A stretch of 64,000 nt of DNA, from NCBI RefSeq assembly GCF_007954625.1, contig NZ_CP042420.1, forward strand, positions 814,501 to 878,500. Reading direction: 5' to 3'. The position numbers were made by a program, and so were the translations under genes. Positions 42,820 through 52,139 of this stretch are shown here, one piece after another (the stretch's first letter is position 1; every line of letters starts with the position of its first letter). The notes beneath the pieces were generated by a model. That model saw nothing but the letters and a program-made list of their open reading frames with translations, searched no databases and was not told the DNA's origin. This DNA comes from Leuconostoc lactis. GTDB lineage: Bacteria; Bacillota; Bacilli; Lactobacillales; Lactobacillaceae.

Positions 42820-44268
42820 ATGGAAAAGATGAAAAGATATTTGTTAATTGTGGCGATAGCTTTGCTATCGTTTGTCGGATTTGGACTCGACGCACATGCT
42901 GCTGAGAAGCCAAATTATGTGATTACAACGGACGCGACTTATCCGCCGTTTGATTTCCAAGATAAAAATGGCCAATATACTGGTATTGACCAAGAAATCT
43001 TGAAAACGATTGCTGAACGAGAAGGCTTTACTTATACGCTGAAGCCGATGAGCTTTAATTCAGCGACTCAATCAGTCGCCTCAGATCAAGCTGACGGTGT
43101 GATTGCGGGGATGTCCATCACCGATGAACGTAAGAAGGTCTTTGATTTTGGGACACCCTATTACCGTTCTGGTATTGGTTGGGCTGTTAAAAAAGGGTCA
43201 AACATCAAGTCACTAAAAGATTTGAAGGGAAAGACCGTTGCGATTAAGACAGGAACGTCTGGTGCAGACTATGCCTTGTCAATCCAAAAAAAGTATGGCT
43301 TTAAAGTGGTCTATTTCAATGATTCAGACACCCTTTATAATGATGTGATTAACGATAATTCGCAAGCTACTTTCGGTGATTTGCCAGTTATTCAATATGC
43401 CGTTAAAAACGGGACAGCCTTAAAGGTCATGAATCCAAAGTCACCAATTCAAGCGGGTTGGTATGGCTTTGCCGTTAAGAAAGGCAAGAATGCGCAGTTA
43501 CTTGCCGATTTCAATAAGGGCTTTGCAGCGATTAAAGAAGACGGGACTTACGATAAAATTGTTGCCAAGTATTTAGGTGCCAGTGCGGCAACCTTTACGG
43601 GTAGTAAGAAAGACAACGACACCGTATGGGGTATCTTAAAGTCTAACAAGATGGCCTTCCTCAAAGGACTATGGGAAACGATTGTGTTGACCGTCTTTGG
43701 GATTGTGTTGGCCTCAATTTGGGGTATTATTTTAGGTGTCATGGGCGTTAGCCAAAATGGCTTTGTTCGTGGTATTTCAAGTACAATTATTTATATTTTC
43801 CGTGGTTTGCCACTAATGGTCTTGGCCTTCTTCATTTACATTGGGTTGCCAGGGGTCATTGGTATGAAAATTCCGGCCGTGACAGCAGGGATTTTGACAT
43901 TGGTCTTAAATGAAGGGGCTTATACGGGTGCGTTCGTGCGTGGTGGATTTGAAGCCGTTGATCGCGGTCAGATGGAAGCAGCGCGTTCTTTGGGCTTGCC
44001 GTATAGCCGCGCGATGCGCCGTGTGATTATGCCACAAGGTATTCGGATTATGATTCCAAGTTTCATTAACCAATTTATTATTACCTTGAAGGATACATCA
44101 ATTTTGTCAGCCATTGGTATCTTGGAATTGACACAAACAGGTAGTTTGATTGTGTCACGTAATTCTCAAGGATTCCGCGTTTGGGCCATTGTCGCTGTGA
44201 TATACTTAATTGTGATTACGTTACTCACATGGTTGAGTAATTGGGTAGAAAAGAGGATTCACGCATGA
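42820..44268 (+). CDS. Amino acid ABC transporter, substrate-binding/permease fusion 1
   Basis: A 482-aa fusion: signal sequence (1-28), SBP family 3 domain (about 30-250, starting [19 protein letters not shown]) and a GlnP-type permease with four to five helices (about 275-480). The EAA loop reads [20 protein letters not shown]. Imports glutamine/glutamate-type amino acids. ATG 42829 is an alternative. A TGATAGAAT extended -10 at 42802-42810 would put the transcript start only a few nucleotides before 42820, so it may be nearly leaderless. It overlaps the ATPase start. Confidence 0.88.
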   Translation: MEKMKRYLLIVAIALLSFVGFGLDAHAAEKPNYVITTDATYPPFDFQDKNGQYTGIDQEILKTIAEREGFTYTLKPMSFNSATQSVASDQADGVIAGMSITDERKKVFDFGTPYYRSGIGWAVKKGSNIKSLKDLKGKTVAIKTGTSGADYALSIQKKYGFKVVYFNDSDTLYNDVINDNSQATFGDLPVIQYAVKNGTALKVMNPKSPIQAGWYGFAVKKGKNAQLLADFNKGFAAIKEDGTYDKIVAKYLGASAATFTGSKKDNDTVWGILKSNKMAFLKGLWETIVLTVFGIVLASIWGIILGVMGVSQNGFVRGISSTIIYIFRGLPLMVLAFFIYIGLPGVIGMKIPAVTAGILTLVLNEGAYTGAFVRGGFEAVDRGQMEAARSLGLPYSRAMRRVIMPQGIRIMIPSFINQFIITLKDTSILSAIGILELTQTGSLIVSRNSQGFRVWAIVAVIYLIVITLLTWLSNWVEKRIHA

Positions 44269-45017
44269 GTGATGCGCAAACAAAAGTAAAAGTCCATGTT
44301 GAAAATGTTAACAAGTCATACGGTGATAACCATGTCTTGCGAGATATTTCATTGGACGTGTCTGAAAATGAAGTGGTGGTCATGATTGGACCTTCAGGAT
44401 CAGGTAAGTCAACTTTCTTACGGATGTTGAATCAGTTAGAAACACCAGATAACGGCACGATCATTGTTGACGGCTTTAATATTTCTGATAAGGCAACGGA
44501 CATTAACAAAGTGCGTGAAAATATTGGGATGGTTTTCCAAAACTTTAACCTCTTTAATAATTACACAGTACTTGAAAATATCATGTTGGCACCGGTTGAA
44601 TTAGGCAAGTTAGACAAGGCAGCTGCCGAGAAGAAAGCCCGTGAATTACTAGAAACAGTTGGCTTGAGTGATAAAGCTGATATGTCAGTTAATTCATTAT
44701 CTGGTGGTCAAAAGCAACGTATTGCCATTGCCCGTGCGTTGGCCATGTCACCAGATATTATGTTGTTTGATGAACCAACATCAGCCTTGGATCCAGAAAT
44801 GGTCGGGGATGTGTTGAACGTCATGAAAGATCTAGCGGATTCTGGGATGACGATGATTATCGTGACACACGAAATGGGCTTTGCAAAACAAGTCGCCGAT
44901 CGTGTGGTTTTCTTTGAATCAGGTAAGATTCAAGAATCTGGCACACCAGAAGAAGTCTTTAATGCACCTAAAAATGCACGTTTGCAAGAATTTTTGAGCA
45001 AAGTCATGCAAGCCTAA
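44265..45017 (+). CDS. Amino acid ABC transporter ATP-binding protein
   Basis: A 250-aa GlnQ-type ATPase. Walker [11 protein letters not shown]-loop VFQNFNLF, signature LSGGQKQR, Walker [14 protein letters not shown]-loop IIVTHEM. SD AAGAGG. It overlaps fusion 1 (ATGA). It is the only ATPase between the two fusion genes, so it probably drives both. Confidence 0.92.
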   Translation: MSDAQTKVKVHVENVNKSYGDNHVLRDISLDVSENEVVVMIGPSGSGKSTFLRMLNQLETPDNGTIIVDGFNISDKATDINKVRENIGMVFQNFNLFNNYTVLENIMLAPVELGKLDKAAAEKKARELLETVGLSDKADMSVNSLSGGQKQRIAIARALAMSPDIMLFDEPTSALDPEMVGDVLNVMKDLADSGMTMIIVTHEMGFAKQVADRVVFFESGKIQESGTPEEVFNAPKNARLQEFLSKVMQA

Positions 45018-45063
45018 TGGGTTTGATAGACAGTCTCACAATTGAACGTGCAGCAAACGATTG

Positions 45064-45092
45064 AAAAAGCCGACCGTTTGGTCGACTTTTTT
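45064..45092 (+). terminator. Terminator between glnQ-type gene and fusion 2
   Basis: AAAAG-C-CGACC pairs with GGTCG-A-CTTTT around GTTT, then T residues. It separates fusion 2 from the first two genes and may lower its transcription. No clear promoter is visible between them. Confidence 0.65.
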
Positions 45093-45114
45093 GTAATGTA
45101 GGAAGAGAATTTTA

Positions 45115-46560
45115 ATGATCATGTTAAAAAGATACATTTTAGGGCTGGCAACATTAGTCATGTTTTTTCTGCTAACGCCGATCGCGTCAGCTGATAAACC
45201 ACACTATACCATTACGACGGATGCAACTTATGCACCGTTTACTTTTCAAGATAAAAATAATCGTTATGTCGGCATTGAACAAGACATGATGAAAGCCATT
45301 GCCGAGCGGGAAGGGTTTACTTATACTATGAAGCCAATGAGCTTCAATTCTGCGGCGCAACTGGTTTCAAACGGACAAGCTGACGGGATTATTGCCGGTA
45401 TGTCTATTACACCAGAACGGCGTCAAGTGTATGACTTTTCAACCCCTTATTACAAAACGGGGGTGGCTTGGATTGTTAAAAAAGGCAGTAAAATTAAATC
45501 ACTGGCGGATTTAAAAGGGCAAACAGTGGCCTTAAAGACAGGGACAGCAGCGTCTGAATATGGGCTATCGCTACAGAAAAAATATGGTTTCCAGGTCAAA
45601 TATTTTAACGATACCGATACCATGTATAATGATGTGGCAGTTGGCAATTCGGCGGCCACATTTGAAGATATGCCAGTTATTCAATACGCGATTAAAAATG
45701 GTATGGCCTTAAAGGTCATGAATCCAGATCAACCTGGTAACGCAGGGTCTTATGGTTTCGCAGTTGAAAAAGGCAAGAACAAAGCACTTTTAGCGGCTTT
45801 TAATCGTGGTTTTGCTGCCATCAAAAAAGATGGCACGTACGATAAAATTGTGGCGAAGTATTTGGGTGCCCGGCAAGCAACGTTCTCTGGCACTAAGCGT
45901 GATAACAGTACTGTGCTTGGGATTTTGCGGACCAATAAGACAGCATTGCTCAACGGTTTGTGGCAGACGATTGTGTTGACCGTGATTGCGATTATTTTTG
46001 CCTCAATCTGGGGTATTTTACTCGGTATCATGGGCGTGAGTCAATTTGGCTGGGTGCGGGGAATTGCCACCACAATTATTTACATTTTCCGTGGCCTACC
46101 ATTGATGGTCTTAGCGTTCTTTATTTATATTGGGTTGCCTGGTTTAACTGGGGTGAAAATACCGGCCTTTACAGCGGGGATCATCACGCTGATTCTAAAT
46201 GAAGGCGCTTATACAGGAGCGTTTGTCCGTGGTGGCTTTGAAGCCGTTAACCGTGGGCAAATGGAAGCTGCGCGTTCGTTGGGTTTGTCTTATAGTCAGG
46301 CCATGCGTCGGGTCGTGATGCCACAAGGTCTCCGTATTATGGTGCCAAGTTTCATCAACCAATTCATTATTACCTTAAAAGATACGTCGATTCTATCAGC
46401 CATTGGGTTGCTCGAATTAACGCAGACAGGTTCTTTGATTGTGGCGCGTAATTCACAAGGTTTTCGTGTCTGGGCAATCATTGGGGTCATGTATCTCATT
46501 TTAATCACCTTGTTGACTTGGTTTAGTCGCTGGGTTGAAAAACGCATGACTGTAAAATAA
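45115..46560 (+). CDS. Amino acid ABC transporter, substrate-binding/permease fusion 2
   Basis: A 481-aa paralogue of the 42820 gene with the same layout (signal, YTITTDATYAPFTFQDKN, permease with [20 protein letters not shown]). The two are close relatives over their whole length but differ in the binding domain (for example GNAGSYGFAV against [10 protein letters not shown]), so a tandem duplication with changed substrate preference is likely. SD AGGAAGAGA. No ATPase of its own. Confidence 0.88.
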   Translation: MIMLKRYILGLATLVMFFLLTPIASADKPHYTITTDATYAPFTFQDKNNRYVGIEQDMMKAIAEREGFTYTMKPMSFNSAAQLVSNGQADGIIAGMSITPERRQVYDFSTPYYKTGVAWIVKKGSKIKSLADLKGQTVALKTGTAASEYGLSLQKKYGFQVKYFNDTDTMYNDVAVGNSAATFEDMPVIQYAIKNGMALKVMNPDQPGNAGSYGFAVEKGKNKALLAAFNRGFAAIKKDGTYDKIVAKYLGARQATFSGTKRDNSTVLGILRTNKTALLNGLWQTIVLTVIAIIFASIWGILLGIMGVSQFGWVRGIATTIIYIFRGLPLMVLAFFIYIGLPGLTGVKIPAFTAGIITLILNEGAYTGAFVRGGFEAVNRGQMEAARSLGLSYSQAMRRVVMPQGLRIMVPSFINQFIITLKDTSILSAIGLLELTQTGSLIVARNSQGFRVWAIIGVMYLILITLLTWFSRWVEKRMTVK

Positions 46561-46565
46561 ACATC

Positions 46566-46608
46566 AAAAACACCTCCTATTCGTATGATGAATAGGAGGT
46601 GTTTTTTT
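46566..46608 (+). terminator. Terminator whose 3' arm contains the coiA SD
   Basis: AAAAACACCTCCTATTC (46566-46582) pairs perfectly with GAATAGGAGGTGTTTTT (46590-46606), loop GTATGAT, T tract to 46608. The SD AGGAGGTG (46594-46601) lies entirely in the stem, 7 nt before the coiA ATG. The hairpin both ends the transporter mRNA and hides the coiA ribosome site. Confidence 0.8.
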
Positions 46609-47637
46609 ATGTTTATCGCACAAGACAAGCAAGGCACGTATGTGCAAGCTAACGTCGCTGGGACAAACGATGAGTTTTACTGTCCTGGTTGTTTGGCACC
46701 GGTCTACTTACGTCAGGGAGAGATTAAGCAACCACATTTTGCACATCGCGTGGGTGCGCAGTGCCACACTTTCTCAGACAATGAAACACCGCAACATTTG
46801 GCTGGGAAATTACAATTGGCAACCTACTGTCAAAAATTCGGGCAAGTCACTTTGGAAGCGGTTATTCCGGCTATTAACCAACGACCTGACATTTTAATCA
46901 CCCGTGCAGATCAGCGTATTACCATTGAGTACCAGTGTAGTCCGATCTCCCAGCAACGTTTAGATGAGCGGAATGCGGGCTACCGCCAACAACACATTAC
47001 CGTGATTTGGATTTTAGGCGCCACTTATTATCAGGCTAAAATGGCGCAACGCACGATTGTTAAATTTTTAGCCAATCAGCAGTTGTGCTTCTATTTACCT
47101 GATACGCAAAAATTTTACCATCGCGCCCATTTTGAAAAACCAGACTTTATTCGGGTTAATTACAGTGAAATTGTCAGCACGCAATTGTTGACAACAGTAC
47201 CAAAGCACAAACAACGCAGATTAGATGTGGTGCAACAAATTTACAAACTGCAACAACTCATCGCGCAAAAACGGGTGGATCAGCGCTTGATTGCCTATCT
47301 TTATTTGCAACAACGCTTATTATTGCAGGCACCGCTTTGGATTCATTTGGGGCAAACCTTTGGCCTGACAATCAGCAATTGGCAGTGGCGATTACAGAGT
47401 TTGTTAGTGTTAGAAAAAATTGGTGTTGGTCATGTTTTGCATCAGCAGGTGATGTTGGCCAAACTCAAGCCCTATGTTCTGGGAAATGCCACTTTTCAAC
47501 AAGAACAAGTGATGGCGCTCATGCAAGAAATGGTGGCGCAGCATTTTATTGTGCAGCGTGGGGCTTATTTCTTAGTTGTTGAATTACCGGTGTGGTATGG
47601 GTCGTTGCGACAAAAATTAGGTCAAGTGAGAAAATAG
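46609..47637 (+). CDS. coiA: Competence protein CoiA
   Basis: A 342-aa protein required for transformation in streptococci. It has an N-terminal zinc-ribbon-like region (FYCPGCLAPVYLR, FAHRVGAQCHTF). The nuclease-like core is VTLEAVIPAINQRPDILI with ITIEYQCSPIS (D...E-x-Q), followed by a helical C-terminus. CoiA is thought to promote recombination of incoming DNA. ATG 46609 is set by the AGGAGGTG SD. It precedes pepF, as coiA does in streptococci. Confidence 0.85.
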   Translation: MFIAQDKQGTYVQANVAGTNDEFYCPGCLAPVYLRQGEIKQPHFAHRVGAQCHTFSDNETPQHLAGKLQLATYCQKFGQVTLEAVIPAINQRPDILITRADQRITIEYQCSPISQQRLDERNAGYRQQHITVIWILGATYYQAKMAQRTIVKFLANQQLCFYLPDTQKFYHRAHFEKPDFIRVNYSEIVSTQLLTTVPKHKQRRLDVVQQIYKLQQLIAQKRVDQRLIAYLYLQQRLLLQAPLWIHLGQTFGLTISNWQWRLQSLLVLEKIGVGHVLHQQVMLAKLKPYVLGNATFQQEQVMALMQEMVAQHFIVQRGAYFLVVELPVWYGSLRQKLGQVRK

Positions 47638-47662
47638 TGATAAAATAAAGTATGATATTTTA

Positions 47663-47717
47663 AGAAGGGAATGTTAGTGTCCATCGATCATTTGAGCGAC
47701 ACTGACGCGTAATAATA
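47663..47717 (+). promoter_or_regulatory. SD followed by a hairpin before pepF
   Basis: AGAAGGGA (47663-47670), then GTTAGTGTC (47673-47681) pairing with GACACTGAC (47698-47706), 9 bp with one G-U, then 11 nt (no SD) to ATG 47718. A mini-ORF (ATG 47671 or GTG 47677) ends with TAA 47710-47712, 5 nt before the ATG. Confidence 0.55.
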
Positions 47718-49508
47718 ATGGCACAACTACAACGCGATGAAGTACCTGAAGAGTTAACTTGGGATTTGACCTCCATTTTTGCAACCGATGACGAGTGGGA
47801 AACAGCTTACGATGCTGTGCATCAAGGGGCACATGCTCTGAAGCAATTTGTGGGGCATGTTGGTGATTCAGCCCAAACGTTGCAAACAGCACTGGAAGCT
47901 GATCTTGATTTGGAACGTCAATTGGAAAAAGTCTACGTCTATGCGCACCAAATTTATGATCAAGATACGACGAATCAAAAATATGCCGCTTTTAATAGCC
48001 GTGCGCAAGCACTTTGGTCTGAAGTAAGTGAAGCAACAGCTTACTTCCAACCCGAAGTGCTTAATATTCCAGAAGAAACGTTGACAAACTATTTGAAGAC
48101 GGCAGGGTTACAACCTTACCAACATTTATTTGACCAAATTCTGGCGCAAAAGCCTTACACATTGCCAGCAGAACAGGAAGCACTTCTGGCCGGAGCTGGG
48201 GATATTTTTAATGCTTCAGAAAACACTTTTGGTGCGTTAGATAATTCCGACATGACGTTTGGGGATGTCCATACTGAAACGGGTGAAGTGGTGCCATTGA
48301 CAAATGGCCTTTACAGTCTGTTGTTGGAATCTAAGTCACGTGAATTGCGCCAAGAAGCGTTTGAAACATTGTACGATAGTTACATTGCCTTGCAAAACAC
48401 TTTCGCGTCAACGTTATCGTCACATGTCAAAGGTCATAATTATTTAGCTAAAGTGCGTCACTATCGCTCAGCACGGGAAGCAGCCATTCTACCACACAGC
48501 CTACCAACATCAGTGTTTGAAACGTTGCGTGAAACGGTTGATGCCAATTTGCCACTGTTGCATCGTTTTGTATCACTCCGTAAGCAAGTTTTGGGCGTTG
48601 ACGATATTCACTCATATGACCTCTACGTACCGTTAGTCGATGAGATTGATTTTGATGTCACGTATGACAAAGCCAAAGACATTGTGTTAGCCGCTTTGGC
48701 ACCATTAGGACCAGATTATATTGCCGTGGTTAAAAAGGCCTTTGACGAACGCTGGATTGATGTGGTGGAAAATAAGGGTAAGCGTACTGGTGCTTATTCG
48801 AGCGGCACATATGACACGAACCCATTTATTTTGTTAAATTGGCAAAATAACTTAAATAACGTTTACACTTTGGCCCATGAAATGGGGCACTCGGTGCATT
48901 CTTATTTGACCCGTCAAGCACAACCTTATCATTATGGTGATTACCCAATTTTCCTAGCTGAAATTGCATCAACAACCAATGAAAGCCTACTCACGGATTA
49001 TTTGTTAAAGACAAATGATGATCCAAAATTCCAAGCCTATGTGTTGAATCAATATCTTGATGGCTTTAAGGGCACGGTGTTCCGACAGACCCAATTTGCG
49101 GAATTTGAAGATTGGATTCATGAACAAAGTGCAGCTGGGGTGGCGTTAACAGCTGACGCGATGAGTACGTACTATGCGGCATTGAATCAAAAGTACTATG
49201 GCCCAGATCTCTTCCCAGATGAAGAAATCGCGTATGAATGGGCGCGTATTCCACATTTCTACTACAACTATTATGTCTATCAATATGCCACTGGTGAAGC
49301 CGCAGCGACGACTTTGGCTGATCGTATCTTGAATCAGAATGGGGCAGAAGCGTATAAAGACTACTTAAAGGCCGGTGCCTCAGACTATCCATTAGCCGTT
49401 ATCGGCCAAGCAGGGGTTGATATGACGCAAGCGGATTATTTGAAGGAAGCCTTTGGCGTGTTTGAAAAGCGTCTCGATCAGTTGACAGATTTGTTAGTTC
49501 ACAAGTAA
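47718..49508 (+). CDS. pepF: Oligoendopeptidase F
   Basis: A 596-aa cytoplasmic zinc metallopeptidase (M3B) that trims oligopeptides. The zinc motif HEMGH is at 387-391 (LAHEMGHSVHSYL), with the third ligand Glu in EIASTTNESLL. MAQLQRDEVPEELTWDL is the normal N-terminus, which fixes the ATG despite the missing local SD. It follows coiA by 80 nt. Confidence 0.94.
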   Translation: MAQLQRDEVPEELTWDLTSIFATDDEWETAYDAVHQGAHALKQFVGHVGDSAQTLQTALEADLDLERQLEKVYVYAHQIYDQDTTNQKYAAFNSRAQALWSEVSEATAYFQPEVLNIPEETLTNYLKTAGLQPYQHLFDQILAQKPYTLPAEQEALLAGAGDIFNASENTFGALDNSDMTFGDVHTETGEVVPLTNGLYSLLLESKSRELRQEAFETLYDSYIALQNTFASTLSSHVKGHNYLAKVRHYRSAREAAILPHSLPTSVFETLRETVDANLPLLHRFVSLRKQVLGVDDIHSYDLYVPLVDEIDFDVTYDKAKDIVLAALAPLGPDYIAVVKKAFDERWIDVVENKGKRTGAYSSGTYDTNPFILLNWQNNLNNVYTLAHEMGHSVHSYLTRQAQPYHYGDYPIFLAEIASTTNESLLTDYLLKTNDDPKFQAYVLNQYLDGFKGTVFRQTQFAEFEDWIHEQSAAGVALTADAMSTYYAALNQKYYGPDLFPDEEIAYEWARIPHFYYNYYVYQYATGEAAATTLADRILNQNGAEAYKDYLKAGASDYPLAVIGQAGVDMTQADYLKEAFGVFEKRLDQLTDLLVHK

Positions 49509-49580
49509 CCACATTGATCTGTCTTATGATACTGCCATGTTTATGGTAAAATGATAGGACAATAAATGGAGAACAACAAC

Positions 49581-49979
49581 ATGCAAACGACACCGCCCGA
49601 AGAATTAGTGGCTGTTGCGCTTGAAGCGCTTGACGAAACTTATACACCGTATTCACATTTTCCAGTGGGTGCTGCGTTATTGACAGCATCAGGCACTGTG
49701 TTTAAAGGGATTAACATCGAAAATGTCTCTTTTGGTCTCACCAATTGTGCAGAACGCACCGCTATTTTCAGTGCCATGGCTGCTGGTCATCGCCAGTTTG
49801 CTGGTTTAGTAGTTGCAGGGCGCACAAATGAGCCAATTGCCCCTTGTGGTGCATGTCGACAAGTCATGGTCGAACTTTTCCCATCCGACATGCCAATTTG
49901 GTTGATTAATGATACTGGCAAAAGTGTGCAAACGACGATTGCGGATTTAATGCCAGGGTCATTTAACGCACTGGCGTAG
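49581..49979 (+). CDS. cdd: Cytidine deaminase
   Basis: A 132-aa tetrameric-type cytidine deaminase. Zinc site TNCAERTA (Cys and catalytic Glu) and PCGACRQV. N-terminal YTPYSHFPVGAALLT. Converts cytidine to uridine in pyrimidine salvage. ATG 49581 follows GGAGA by 8 nt. The longer frame from 49566 covers the SD. TGGTAAAAT at about 49543-49551 is a likely -10. Confidence 0.93.
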   Translation: MQTTPPEELVAVALEALDETYTPYSHFPVGAALLTASGTVFKGINIENVSFGLTNCAERTAIFSAMAAGHRQFAGLVVAGRTNEPIAPCGACRQVMVELFPSDMPIWLINDTGKSVQTTIADLMPGSFNALA

Positions 49980-50025
49980 TATCGTGTTGATACATCGCTG
50001 AAAGCACTGACTTGAAGGAGAGCAT

Positions 50026-50949
50026 ATGCAAAAGCAAAAAGTACTCGTTTTTGACGGCACGGCACAAGCCGCAATTGATTATTTAAAGGCCCATGATTTA
50101 GAAGTCATTTCAAATCCGCAACAAACAGATGCCGATTTTCTTGCTGCAGCTGATGTAGATGCGGTGATTTTGATGATGCATCCGCTATCTGAGCAACTAT
50201 TATCACAGATGCCAAATCTTAAAGTGATTGCCCGTTATGGCGTGGGCTATGATAATGTTGATTTAGCTGATGCAACGGCACATGACATTGTTGTCACCAA
50301 TACGCCAGGGGCGAATGCAACGGCGGTTGCGGAAACGGCCGTCATGCATATGTTGATGGCTGGCCGTTACTTCTATCAGCAACGACAGAGCATTACTGAC
50401 CCCAACGTGCCAAATGGGACGGGTCAAGAAGTTTCGCATAAGACAGTCGGCATTATTGGTTTTGGTGCTATTGGTCAAAAAATTGATGAATTGCTGACTG
50501 GATTTGATGTCAACGTGTTAGCCTATGCCCGACATGATAAACCCGTCAAAAACGGCCGGATGGCCACACTAGATGAGATTTATACGACAGCAGACTATAT
50601 CATCTTGGCTTTGCCAGCAACGCCAGCAACGCAACATATGATTGATGCGGCTGTTTTCAAGAAAATGAAAAACAATGCCGTTTTGATTAATATTGCGCGT
50701 GGGGCAGTCGTGGACGAAGCGGCCTTAATTGCCGCATTGAAGACAGGTGAGATTGCTGGTGCGGGACTAGATGTGGTTACGGTTGAACCAGTTGCACCAG
50801 ATAATGAGTTATTGACGTTACCCAATGTTTTTGTCACACCACACGTGGCGGCAAAATCAGTTGAAGCGTTTGATGCGGTTGGTTTAGCAGCAGCACAAGA
50901 AGTTGTGCGTGTCTTAAACGGCGAAGAGCCAAAAAATCAAGTCAATTAA
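50026..50949 (+). CDS. D-2-hydroxyacid dehydrogenase (phosphoglycerate dehydrogenase-like)
   Basis: A 307-aa NAD-dependent dehydrogenase. NAD fold GIIGFGAIGQKI, catalytic Arg in INIARGAVVDEAAL, Glu in DVVTVEP, His in VFVTPHVAAKS. It lacks the C-terminal ACT domain of full SerA, so it could be a SerA-like or hydroxyisocaproate-type enzyme. SD AAGGAGAG. Stands 46 nt after cdd. Confidence 0.82.
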   Translation: MQKQKVLVFDGTAQAAIDYLKAHDLEVISNPQQTDADFLAAADVDAVILMMHPLSEQLLSQMPNLKVIARYGVGYDNVDLADATAHDIVVTNTPGANATAVAETAVMHMLMAGRYFYQQRQSITDPNVPNGTGQEVSHKTVGIIGFGAIGQKIDELLTGFDVNVLAYARHDKPVKNGRMATLDEIYTTADYIILALPATPATQHMIDAAVFKKMKNNAVLINIARGAVVDEAALIAALKTGEIAGAGLDVVTVEPVAPDNELLTLPNVFVTPHVAAKSVEAFDAVGLAAAQEVVRVLNGEEPKNQVN

Positions 50950-50987
50950 AAAAACACGTCGCCTTTTTAGGGCGACGTGTTTTTTAT
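50949..50987. terminator. Bidirectional terminator
   Basis: AAACACGTCGCC (50952-50963) / GGCGACGTGTTT (50971-50982) with A and T runs outside, between the dehydrogenase and the convergent LacI gene. Confidence 0.85.
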
Positions 50988-51958
50988 TCAGGTTTGTGTA
51001 ATGAAACAGGGAGCATGTCAAGATCTGGCAATGCTTCATGATTAATTTCAGCAAATAGGACGTCAATTAGACGTTGTGCTGCCTCATGGATTGGCTGCAC
51101 GATTGTTGGGAGATCGGGGTGCAACTGTTGGACAATTGGTGCACCGTCGTACCCTGCAACAATCACGTCCTCAGGGACACGAATATTTGCCCTGCGTAAC
51201 GCATTTTGTAGTTGGACAGCCATCATGTCATTATAAGCAAAGACACCATCTACTTTTTGGGTCACGATCAAGTTAACAATCTCTGCCATCTCTTCGGCAC
51301 TTGCAAATTCGTTAGAATTAGAATTGATATTGTGTTCGATTAACTGGCTTTTGTTGGCAATCGCATCCGAAAAGCCGACATAACGTTGTGCGGTTGGGGA
51401 TGCAGAAGGGTCATTGTCACATAACACTAGCAGATTTTTAGCCCCTTGAGAAACCAGATACTCGCCAATGAGGTAGCCACCGCGATAATTGTCTTCATGA
51501 ACAATCGGAATATTATCTGCTAAATGACGGTCATAGGCCACAATTGGCAGAAAGTTATCTTGATAACTAGCAATGCCGAGATTATGTGATGAGGTAATAA
51601 TACCTTCCACTTGGTTAGCTGCTAACATTTGCAAATATTGTTGTTCTTTTTCAATGTTATTGGCACTCGTCGCAATAATCACTTTGTAGCCTTTTTTAAA
51701 TAAGAGTTGTTCGATTTCGGTGGCTAAAGCGGTAAAAAATGGATTTTGAATGTTGGGGAAAATTAAACCGATAAATTGTGATGATTTACCTTGTAGTGAG
51801 CGCGCCATGGCATTTGGTTGGTAGTGCAACTCGCGCATGGCAGCATGAACTTTGTCGATCGTTTTTTGGCTCAAGGAACCGTAATTATTGATCACACGTG
51901 ATACTGTTGTAATTGAAACGCCGGCCAATTCGGCGACGTCACTTAATTTTGCAACCAT
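50984..51958 (-). CDS. LacI-family transcriptional regulator
   Basis: A 324-aa regulator. The HTH is LSDVAELAGVSITTVSRVIN, with the hinge helix PNAMARSLQGKSS and a sugar-binding-type core. It is divergent from the zinc dehydrogenase gene, whose promoter carries a LacI-type half-symmetric site over its -35, so it probably represses that gene and itself. Effector unknown. SD GGAGG. Confidence 0.88.
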   Translation of the reverse strand: MVAKLSDVAELAGVSITTVSRVINNYGSLSQKTIDKVHAAMRELHYQPNAMARSLQGKSSQFIGLIFPNIQNPFFTALATEIEQLLFKKGYKVIIATSANNIEKEQQYLQMLAANQVEGIITSSHNLGIASYQDNFLPIVAYDRHLADNIPIVHEDNYRGGYLIGEYLVSQGAKNLLVLCDNDPSASPTAQRYVGFSDAIANKSQLIEHNINSNSNEFASAEEMAEIVNLIVTQKVDGVFAYNDMMAVQLQNALRRANIRVPEDVIVAGYDGAPIVQQLHPDLPTIVQPIHEAAQRLIDVLFAEINHEALPDLDMLPVSLHKPE

Positions 51959-52025
51959 TGAAACCTCCGTTTACTGCTAAAAATTGTGTTGCATTTTTAA
52001 TCACTAAGCACATTCTATTATACAC

Positions 52026-52054
52026 TTTTTTGCAATAAAACTTTCAGCAAAAAA
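52026..52054. promoter_or_regulatory. Inverted repeat in the LacI/dehydrogenase divergent region
   Basis: TTTTTTGC (52026-52033) and GCAAAAAA (52047-52054) are perfect 8-bp arms 13 nt apart. It lies just upstream of the minus-strand TATAAT for lacI (rc of about 52017-52022). Confidence 0.45.
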
Positions 52055-52055
52055 A

Positions 52056-52094
52056 TTGATTAACGCTTGACAAATTATTTAAAAGGGTTAATAT
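52056..52094 (+). promoter_or_regulatory. Promoter and LacI-type operator of the dehydrogenase gene
   Basis: TTGACA (52067-52072) and TAATAT (52089-52094) are 16 nt apart. TTGATTAACGCTTGACAA (52056-52073), bounded by TTG and CAA with a central CG, overlaps the -35. The block AACGCTTGACA recurs in the fructokinase promoter. Confidence 0.55.
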
Positions 52095-52139
52095 GGTCTT
52101 ATAAGTTAAAAACATCACAAGTAAAACGGAGCGGAAAAC

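Noticed and set aside
46579..46586. TATTCGTA before coiA, the reverse complement of the streptococcal competence box TACGAATA
   Set aside because: It is on the wrong strand for coiA and falls in the terminator stem and loop. Probably chance.
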